A DNA stretch of 64,000 bases from Laccaria trichodermophora. Its lineage: Eukaryota; Basidiomycota; Agaricomycetes; Agaricales; Hydnangiaceae. Each line of letters starts with the position of its first letter. Position 1 is the stretch's first letter. Below the pieces are notes generated by a model. The model was given only the letters and a program-made list of their open reading frames with translations, made no database searches and was not told the DNA's origin. The stretch is from positions 1-64,000 of the forward strand of contig JACTVC010000009.1 in assembly GCA_018417955.1 (NCBI GenBank). Reading direction: 5' to 3'. The translations under genes and the position numbers were made by a program. Positions 56,192 to 64,000 of the stretch are shown here, piece after piece.

Positions 56192-58260
56192 TCACAGAGA
56201 TGGGGAGTTATCAAGTAAAGAAGAAGGGATTTTATGAGCAATACAGAATTCTTCGAGAATAGAGGCAAGACGATCAAGGTGTGCTTGGTTGTAAGCTTTT
56301 GAGGTACACATAGGGAGGATTTCATCCATGCGGCGCCAATAGAGTAGGAACGCAAGAGAAGTCCAGCCCCCAGTGGCAGCGACGATTTCGGGAGGGACTC
56401 CAGCCAGGAGTAGCTCTACCGCGCCACCAATGCGAAAACTATGGCCTAGGACATGAGCGAGCATGGCCGAGGACCAAATGTTGGTGACAAATTTTAGGAA
56501 TTCGTGCTTAAGGAGATTTTTGGGCTTGCCAGACGAGGATTTGTAGGCAAAAAGGGTGGAAGTAGATGGGACGGAGGAGTTGACATCCAGGTGATTCTTG
56601 AAGGCGGCAACTGGGCATAATGGGTCACCGTCCCGATGTGCCGTGAGAATGACGGTAGCGCCGCATTCCTTGGTTGATTTTGTCCAAGGGATAGCGAAGC
56701 TCACAGAACGAGAGCCATCACGCAAAACACGGAATGAAATTTTAGTAGAACGCAATACATGATATTTTGGGTCAAAAGCAGCGGTGACGGTGAGAGTAGT
56801 TTCACCAAGACGACGGCACCCAAAGAAAGTGACCAGGGCAACGGCCCATACAGCAGCATGGAAGGGGTTAGATAAGTCTAAAGCGCGGCGGAGACAAGAA
56901 AGATGTTCGATAGAGACAGGTGAACGAAGGGCAAGCTTGTGTTTCGAGCCTTCCTTGTTTGCAGAGATCCGGGCAAGATGTACCCAGCTATCGTCGCCGT
57001 ACCAAGGCGCATGGTTCATGATGTGCCAGCTGCGAAGGCCAGCCAGCCATGAACGGATAGTATTACCAGATTGAAGACCCTTGTACTCGCCTATGAAGGC
57101 GCATAACAAGACATAATCAGCGGGCATGCGGGCCTCCTCAGCAATACCCCATTTGTCACAAAACTGGGTGAAGCGCAGTGGGCCAGCGGCATAGGTCGAT
57201 TTGGTACTAGGGGCGAGAGCACCCCGGACAGCCATCATAGCAGATTCAATGAGAAGAGGGGGCAGCTTCTTAGCCGCATTGGCTTGGTGACGGGAACCGA
57301 AAGGGGTGCGCCATGAGAAGATACGGTCAGCAGCGGGGACATGCGGATGGAGTTCGTTGTCAACGATGGAGCGGCCAGGTCGAGGTTTGCGAGCACGTAT
57401 GACATGTGAAGGGGAACTTGGTTCGGGTGAAATAGTCAGAGAGAAATCAGTAGCATTGGGTTTGGAAGGTGGATCAAGAGAAGGTGGATCAAGAAGATGA
57501 TGGCGGGAATGGGGAGCAGAGGGGGGGCGTTGATAAGGATGTGAAGCAGAAGAAAGACGTTGGAAAGGGTGGAAGGAATTTCGAGGATGCGTGGGGTGCG
57601 GCGAGATAGAGTTGGGAGGTAGTTTCTCACCCACGAACCTCTCAGCGACAGTGGTCGACGAGATGAGTTGTCTGTTGAGGCTAAACATGAAGAAAGCAGT
57701 CAAGGAGCTCATCTGGGAGCGTAAAGGTAGGGAAAATCTGCATCCCAGCTTTCCCCGGTTCTCCGCGTGAGATGGGGTCGGCTGGGTTGGCAATGGATTC
57801 AATATAAACAATTTCTGGAGAGATGGAAAGATCAGAGAGAACGAGGTAGGTTCGATGGACTGAAAGATTGATATGAGAATTAGGACTGCGGCCCTTGTCC
57901 AAGGCACCAATAGTACCCTGGTTGTCAGAATGGATGAGCAGGCGACAGTGCCGCAAACCCATACCTTAAGAAAGATAAGTAAGAACGAAGTAGAGAAAGC
58001 GAAACATGAAGGTAGCAGACGCATACCTTCCAAGAAATAAGTGAGAAGCTCGATAGCGAGGGTCTCGAGCCAACAAATGTCCCTGCCTGGGACCTTTCAG
58101 GCAGGTGACAATTGGAAAGAAGCCCAGCTGTCACCAATAACGATACCGATACCCCAAGATGTCGAAGCATCGACATAGAGGCCAATGTCTTGAAGAGGAC
58201 CTCGAGGACACAAGGTACGGGATACACCCCCAATTGTCAGTTTTTGGAGCCACCAAGCGA
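56192..58260 (-). CDS. DIRS-like RNase H and tyrosine recombinase region
   Basis: Minus strand. An RNase H-like part (YVDASTSWGIGIVIGDS near 58170) continues across an intron (about 58026-57965) into LLIHSDNQGTIGALDKG and IVYIESIANPADPISRG, ending at 57681. One in-frame TGA near 58100 may inactivate it. The overlapping recombinase frame ends at 56192 and begins near 57690 (MFSLNRQL...). It has a Pro/Ser-rich N-terminus, then catalytic Arg in FFGCRRLGE, HxxR in GHSFRIGGA, and Trp then Tyr in TGGWTSLAFLLYWRRM. Tyrosine recombinases replace integrase in DIRS-type retroelements and integrate without a target duplication. Confidence 0.75.
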
Positions 58261-58288
58261 GGTCGGTCATCATAGAATGAGGGGGGTA

Positions 58289-59880
58289 TCACGTTATGAC
58301 TTCGTTGTTATGGAAAGAGGAGGCGAAGTTCGACAAGGAGGGAAGATGTGAGCGTCCATCCATGTAGACAAAGGCAACATGACAAAGTGAGCCATGAATT
58401 TTTTCGACGTCGAGTAGATGGCAACGACGGCCTTGGAAGTCGTTGAGAAAATGGCGGACACGCTCGTGGAACTTCAACCGTTTCTTGTCTGGTAAGCTAA
58501 CAAGTTTTTGTGGGATGTCCCAGCGGAACCCGATGAAAGTAGTGATGAAAAGAAAAATGTCGTCCCCTTTTTCATCGTGCCAGGGGACACCTAGAGATTG
58601 AATACGACGCAGCATCTCTGCACGGTCGTAATCGCAGAGGAATTCGCCATCGCGAAAAGTGCCTGTCTGGGAAGGGATACGGAAAACCTTGAGATCGTCC
58701 TCATATTTAGGAACAGGGAAGACACCCTCAGCTTCCCAGATATCAACCACCGCATTAGCGATCATGCCCGCATTACTGCTGGCACAAGCGGCACCGAAAG
58801 GGTGAGCATGGTCAATCAAGAACTGGCCAGGGAGACCCTGAACCACAAGCCACGGTTTATGAGAGGGCAAGACAGGGCAAGTGCGATGGAATTTCGCAAT
58901 GTCCAATGTACAAGCCTGGGTACCTGGAGGAGCCAGAGCAATCTAGGAACACGTGGATAAGAAAGAGATACACATGGTATGCATAGAGCAAAAGAGAGAG
59001 GAGATATGCCAAGAGGCAGACCCAAGTGGACAAGATGTTGACAATAGGTAGAGAGGCCATGAGGCACTGAAGGGGACAAAAGATCCCTAAAGTGTGAAAG
59101 GAACACAAGGCGTGTCCAGTCACAAAAGGAGGCGCAAGTAGCGCAAGAAGAACATGGGAGGAAGACCGAAATAACGCATAAGCGATGCAAATATCTCAAG
59201 CCGCATAGAGCAGCGAAGAAGAAAACACCCCACGCACTAAACGCAAAGAGGTGCATAACAAGAAGCAGAGAAAATGAAGGAGAAGAGATTGACAAAAGGA
59301 CACTCACAATGTCGGCCACCTTTGACGCCAGATCAAAATGCGTCGGAAAATCCTCCTTCCTGATGTGTGAATTGACGGAGGGGTGTAGCCTGGACCCTTT
59401 GGATAAATGCCTGCAAATTCGGATTTTGTCAGGCGTGCCGGGTTGCTGGGGTTGGACGTTGACAATAAGTGGAGAGGAGAAGAAAGGCCCACGCAGAATA
59501 AGTTCTGCCTCCTCACGAGAGAAGGGGCCTGACATTCTACCTGCCAGAAGTTCTTTTTGAAGATAATCACGGATATCCTGCATGTATGGGTAAGTGGAAG
59601 GGTTGTTGGGGAGGATAACAGAGTCTAGCAAGGCAGGCATGTGCCCGAGAGGAAAGCCATGCCTCAGATTACTAGAAAGGAGAGGGTAAGCAGAGGAAAG
59701 ACCATGCTTAAGAAGGAAGAAATCAAAAGCGTCGGCATTGTAAGGATGTGTGATACGTTCGAAAATGGAAGAGTGCTGAAAGGAGGAAGAAGGAAGGGGA
59801 AAACGAGGGATAACAGAGTGTGAGAAGTCGGTGTAGGAGAGAGAAAGGGGACGTGCAGCGGTTAAGAAATCCTCAGACAG
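58289..59880 (-). CDS. DIRS-like reverse transcriptase
   Basis: Minus strand, two exons: about 59880-59308 and 58915-58289, with a 392-nt GT-AG intron that joins VADI to ACTLDIAKFHRTCPV in frame. Motifs: RICRHLSKG, ACTLDIAKFHRTCPVLP, KPWLVVQG, DHAHPFGAACASSNAG and the active-site segment PKYEDDLKVFR. The C-terminal part (VEKIHGSLCHVAF, YMDGRSHLPSL) is typical of basidiomycete DIRS-like RTs. The 5' end overlaps the gag-like ORF in another frame near 59880, so it may be reached by frameshifting or another splice. Confidence 0.78.
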
Positions 59881-61354
59881 GTTTTGTGTGACAGGTCCAC
59901 GAGAGGGCGTGGTGGCCTTTGCTGCCGCAGAAGGAGCACAAATGGAGACGGTCGTCCTTATGGAGGGAGGCGCATTGGGACGTGGCGTCAGCGCCTCGAA
60001 CATTCCAGTTGATGCAAAGAGCTTGGTTGTCGGGGGTGACGAGACCGAAACCAGGGCTGCATTTTGACCAGACAGGCTTCCCGTCGGCGAATTTTGCAGG
60101 GGGGGAGGATTTGAGATGAAAGAAGACGGTGTGCCCCTTATACGCGCAGATGAGGCAGACGGCAGTAGAGGAAGACTTGCCGCTGCCTGACGGAAAGGGC
60201 TGAGAGGAAGTTTGCAAGTGGGAGGGACCTCGTGGCAAACTCCTTTGAGAAGAAAAGGGGGGGGCACCCCAGGAAGGTGGTCCAGACCGCCCTGCCGTCA
60301 TCTGGGAAGAATTGACGAAATCTTGAAATTCTTTGCGCAATTTATCCTGCAATTTATGGCTCTCTTCGGTTAAGCCAAGCGCCTTATCGTAATCTGTCGC
60401 GCTAAATTTGAGGTGGCGGCTTCGGTGGTCCTGCCAGAACTCCAATTCCATGACCTTCCATGTGTCGTAAAGCTCGTCCCTCTTGTTTAACATGTTAAAG
60501 AAATTGAAATGTTTTTCAAACCAAGTGGCGTGCTCGCCCACACTGCCCAACTTGTCCCTTGAGATCTGGAAATTCCACATGTTAGCGGCAGCCTCGGACC
60601 ATTGGCTACAAGTGAGGGTTAATTCCTTCCCAAAGCGTTGGGAAAGCTTCTCTATATTTAGAATATGAGTTCCCTTGGTTTCTCCGGGTGCAGGGTTAGA
60701 CTTGACAGTGGGAAGGGTTGATGCCTCATCAACAAGGGACCATAAATTTCGCGTGAGGAAGAATGGCAAGGGCACTGCAACACAAATTTCAGTGTCATAT
60801 AGAGATTGAGGGAATTCAATGGGAATAGGCTCTCCAACCACTCTCTCGACGTGGTTGGCACCATCCATGCAGCGCCTTTTGGAGACTCTGGCATCCTCAG
60901 CAAGGACATCATCATCTTTCCTCTTTTTTTCTTCTTTTTCTTTTAGTTCTTCATCTGCCAGATACCTCGCAAGGCTATTGTAAATAGAATCACGAACGGA
61001 AGCAAAGAATGAAGGGACTCTTAATCAGGCAAGATCATCGGAGTCGATAGTGATCAAGGAAGCAACTTCTGATCCCGGTTGAGGAAAGGCCGTGGGATCC
61101 AGAGCATGATTCAAAGTCTTGGCGGATCTGGCATCATTGTCAGCCTCGATCTGTTTGTTCCTTTGCAAGATATTGGGTAAGGAGAGATTTTTAAGGAGTT
61201 GAATAATTGAAGGAGAAGTGTGAGTACGCGGAACGCGAGGTGGCACATTCTCCGGGACTTGAGGCTGGGCAGTCTGGGGGGTGTTGGCCAACGTTTGAGA
61301 ACGCGGGACGCGGGGCTGTGCACTTTCGGCGGAATCGGTCGATGAGTCCGTCAT
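59873..61354 (-). pseudogene. DIRS-like gag-type ORF with one in-frame TGA
   Basis: Minus strand, ATG at 61354, one frame to the stop at 59873 (494 codons) broken once by TGA at 61025-61027 (reading DSDDLA-stop-LRVPS). A KEKEEKKRKDDD stretch is probably a nuclear signal. Two zinc-finger-like clusters lie near the C-terminus: CLICAYKGHTVFFH and CSFCGSKGHHALSWTC. It resembles the gag-like first ORF of basidiomycete YR retroelements. The TGA could be a decayed CGA. Confidence 0.65.
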
Positions 61355-61434
61355 AGCGAAAATTGCGAGGAAATGTCAATGAGGAGGAGAAAAGGTTCAG
61401 AAAATTTAGCGAAGAGGCCGAAAGCAATATCTTA

Positions 61435-61531
61435 GCGTCAGAACCAGATCCGAAGTGATGGGGAGAAGAACTCCCAGAAACATAGACATATATTGGTGTT
61501 TACGCATGTGTGAGATGTCTGGTTCTGACGC
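61435..61531. repeat. 14-bp perfect inverted repeat
   Basis: GCGTCAGAACCAGA (61435) and its complement (61518-61531) enclose 69 bp. Possibly a terminal structure of the DIRS-like element. Confidence 0.6.
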
Positions 61532-61669
61532 AAGGCGTTATCTTATCCTAAGATGAGCGTGCTCTCATACCTCAAGCTTACTCATCACGGAATGTATAAC
61601 ACAACATAGTCTCTCCTAGACAGACTTCGATATATGTGAAGTCGTACCTTGGTTCACGATATATGAAGT

Positions 61670-62774
61670 CTGTTATTTACCATGCCCTCCGAACCGCATC
61701 AGAAAATGCTTATGTAAAGTGCGGACTTTGAAACCGTGTCGTGTCAATATTGTGTCGTTCCTGTTTGCTCTCAACGTGATAACTCATGCACTTCTACTCT
61801 AATACACGATCACCCTTCAACGGAATTTTGCACGAAAATGTACTCTAGTCAAGCAATGTGAAAAATGCAAGCCGCAAGAGCTCCCGACGATGACGACGTT
61901 GGCTTGACGTTGGCCCAATCTTATCTGACCCGGGTCCTGAAGAAACGGTTCACGAACTTCCCAAACAACAATTCGATGAATTCCCAGACCAAAGGTGCCA
62001 AGCTCTTTAAGATACAACGAACACCACAAAGTGGCGACGACGAGTTCCTAGAGCCACTCAGCTCAGTGTTGCCGAAGTCCTTCGAGACTATGGTCTGCAG
62101 TACCGCAGCTGCCGAAATGCTGTTGTAGAAGGATCATATGGGGGTGGTAGTGGAAAAGAGACTGGAGGTCTGAGGGATTGAAAAGAAAGTAATAATCGTT
62201 GCCTACTTTAGACAGTGTTATGATACTTCAAATTATATGTATAATCTTCTTCGTCAACACCGTTATTACCATCAGAAAGAGCTCCATAGTCCTCAATGCC
62301 ATCGTCATTGTCACTCGAGTTTTCTTCACCTTCTCCACAAGCTTCTGCGCGTCGCTTTGGGGAAGTTGGATGAGTCAAGGTTGGCTCAAAGATCCACCAA
62401 GGGAGCCAATATCGTTGAATGGAGAGCCAAAAAATAAACATATAGTATACAACAACCCATGTTGGTCATTTCAAGATGTTGGAAGAAGAGAACTCGATGG
62501 AGATGGCAGGAAGGGTGCGATAAACGCCGGAGTTTCGGGTACTTCACAGATTGGTTCTAATTTCTTGAAGGATCTGATAATTTGAACGTTGTTATCCATT
62601 GAGGTTGAGGTTGTCATCTAATACGAATGGAATTTGAGGTGGTAGATGGTGTTACAAGGTTTTAAACGCGTCGAGAGTTCTGAGGGCATCTCTCAATATT
62701 GACGCGACGCGTTTCAAAGTCCGCACTTTACATAAGCATTTTCTGACGCGGTTTTGGGGGCGCGGTAAAAACAG
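61670..62774. mobile_element. TIR element with CpG-decayed arm
   Basis: About 1.1 kb with inverted repeats of about 80 bp (61671-61755 and 62690-62774) sharing AGAAAATGCTTATGTAAAGT and GCGGACTTTGAAAC. Where the arms differ, the right arm usually has CG and the left arm TG or CA (CCGCGCCC versus CCATGCCC; GCGTCAG versus GCATCAG; GCGTCGCGTC versus CCGTGTCGTGTC). Target duplication not found. Inside, a short plus ORF (61865-62128) and ORFs near 62.2-62.6 kb carry no recognised motif. Confidence 0.6.
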
Positions 62775-63300
62775 GACTAAACACAACGTACTATTACGAA
62801 ACTTGAGTTCCTTTGCGAGCTTCGAGAACTTGAGGCGAATGTCGTCTCCGCCATCCTGAATTTTGAGCTTTCCCCATGCTGGCTTTATAGAGAGAAGCTT
62901 TGACTTTAATTGTGCGGTCTGAGAGCCCGTAAGCTAGTGAATATATGTCGTGATGCGTTGTCGAAGGTCGTCATCTGGTTGAAAGGACTGCCGACCTGGA
63001 GTCTTCACCGGTACTATGTGGCTTTCATCTAGCGAGATACCAATTAAATCGGCCAATTTGTTCAATTGATATGAAAGATACTCACATCCCGGAATCTGCC
63101 TTTCACTTCAACTAAGGGTGTCAGATTTACGGAGAGTGCTTTCGTTGCTGATCAGACCCCAACCTGGCACGAACAAACATGCTTCGCAAATTTAATAATA
63201 ACTGAGACTTGGGATCTAGTCACGTGGTCGCTACATCTCTTGACTTCAACCTCGATGTCTGGCGCTCGCATCCTCTCCAAACATCCTTGCTCATAGAAAT
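62775..63300. other. No convincing gene
   Basis: Only short frames on both strands; no repeat noticed. May hold the 5' part of the right-edge gene. Confidence 0.35.
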
Positions 63301-64000
63301 GGCTCCAGATCATGGCAATCACGAGAAGGATAAAAGGAAGACGATTCACGAAGCACAAGTAGAATAGCATTGGCAGAGGCGGCAAGCAAAATCAACCATG
63401 AGGTTCGTACGTTTCTTCACTTTCAAATCTTCAGGATACTGAGTGGCAGGGACATGAAATCAGGAAAACAACATCAGAAGCACCCAAATCCCCGAAGGTC
63501 TGAGAGAGGGATCTCATTAAGGATGCTGGTCAAGCTGGCCATGACTGGAACCTTCAGCGTGCGATGGGCCTATCTGGCAAAGATTGGCAGTATGCTTTGA
63601 TCAGGGTGCGTACGATATGAATCTCAAATGTATGAGGTTTAATTTCTCGCATACTTGGTTTCAGGCAGTTGAATTAGCAAGAAAGCACGGTGCGTCTATG
63701 GTATGTGAATTTCTGATGTTTTTTGCTGCATATATGCGCTCATATTCTATCAGGTGCAAGAGAAAATCAAGTCGCCTGCCAGTTTCACAATGGCTGGCCG
63801 GCGCACGAACTAATTCAACAAGATCTTACAAACCGTGTCAGTGCGCTTACACGCTATATTAGCGAGGCGCTTTGCAAGAGCTATGCAGCAGTGGAGAGGA
63901 AAGCAGTGACAGTGAAGGAGGTCTTTCATCAGTGGTGAGGACGTGGTAGATGGGCCATCGGTCTGGACGAGGAAGGTCAATTTGGTAAGTTTGGGCTAAA
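63301..64000 (+). CDS. Partial spliced gene at the right edge, unknown
   Basis: Plus-strand exons that join in frame: one ending at 63402 (ASKINHE), 63435-63605 (ending GKDWQYALIR), 63665-63689 and 63754 onward, giving AVELARKHGARENQVACQFH and then TRYISEALCKSYAAVERKAV. Introns are GT-AG, but the first (32 nt) is short. Two in-frame TGAs (within 63435-63605 and at 63936-63938) may mark a pseudogene; sequence after the second stays open to a GTAAG near 63985. An ATG at 63300 is a possible start in another frame. No family recognised. Confidence 0.4.

Larger units (their letters stand above)
56192..61354 (-). mobile_element. DIRS-like tyrosine-recombinase retroelement (ends not resolved)
   Basis: Gag-like, RT, RNase H and YR follow in the usual order on the minus strand. 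The terminal repeats were not resolved. An inverted pair GCGTCAGAACCAGA / TCTGGTTCTGACGC at 61435-61448 and 61518-61531 just outside the gag start may belong to its end. Confidence 0.72.

Overview
The window looks like a transposon-dense region of a mushroom-forming basidiomycete (Agaricomycetes). The reasons are short (about 45-60 nt) GT-AG introns in every resolvable gene, a KDZ (Kyakuja-Dileera-Zisupton) transposase beside a TET/JBP dioxygenase gene, a NACHT-ankyrin receptor gene, and Gypsy, Copia and DIRS-like retroelements. No rRNA, CRISPR or bacterial signal was seen. All gene models were assembled by eye from splice signals and frame continuity.

Region 1 (1-10.6 kb): a truncated coiled-coil gene, then an apparently intact four-gene KDZ cassette. 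It holds a 795-aa unknown gene (minus strand) divergent from an 8-exon, 1,112-aa KDZ transposase, a 357-aa coiled-coil gene, and a convergent TET/JBP 5-methylcytosine dioxygenase gene with its HxD, distal His and Arg motifs.

Region 2 (10.7-29.2 kb): minisatellites, then a decayed plus-strand Gypsy-like element (Gypsy-1) whose pol keeps a 1,122-codon open frame although RT and integrase catalytic residues are gone. Three later insertions sit in it: a young intact Copia (301-bp LTRs with 1 difference, TSD CTTCT), a MULE-like foldback element (9-bp TSD CTAGCGCAG) and a palindromic MITE. Removing the Copia and the foldback restores one reading frame.

Region 3 (29.2-36.4 kb): Gypsy-2 on the minus strand. 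Gag and pol lie in one frame with no frameshift, broken by 11 in-frame TGA codons that mostly look like decayed CGA (CpG to TpG).

Region 4 (36.4-47.7 kb): a 4.2-kb near-perfect palindrome with tandem arrays at its centre, related partial copies, a hAT-like element with 8-bp TSD ACTCCAGT inserted in one of them, (GGTAT)n repeats, and a hAT-like foldback element with 8-bp TSD CTTACATT.

Region 5 (47.7-52.9 kb): an NLR-type gene (NACHT plus about 12 nearly identical 33-residue ankyrin repeats), broken in an exon by a 677-bp Tc1/mariner-type palindromic MITE at a TA duplication.

Region 6 (52.9-64 kb): sparse small genes, a DIRS-like tyrosine-recombinase retroelement (gag-like, RT, RNase H, YR), a TIR element whose two arms differ mainly at CpG sites, and a partial spliced gene at the right edge. 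A recurring theme is CpG-to-TpG decay of repeats in a window that also carries a TET/JBP enzyme, which would act on methylated CpG.
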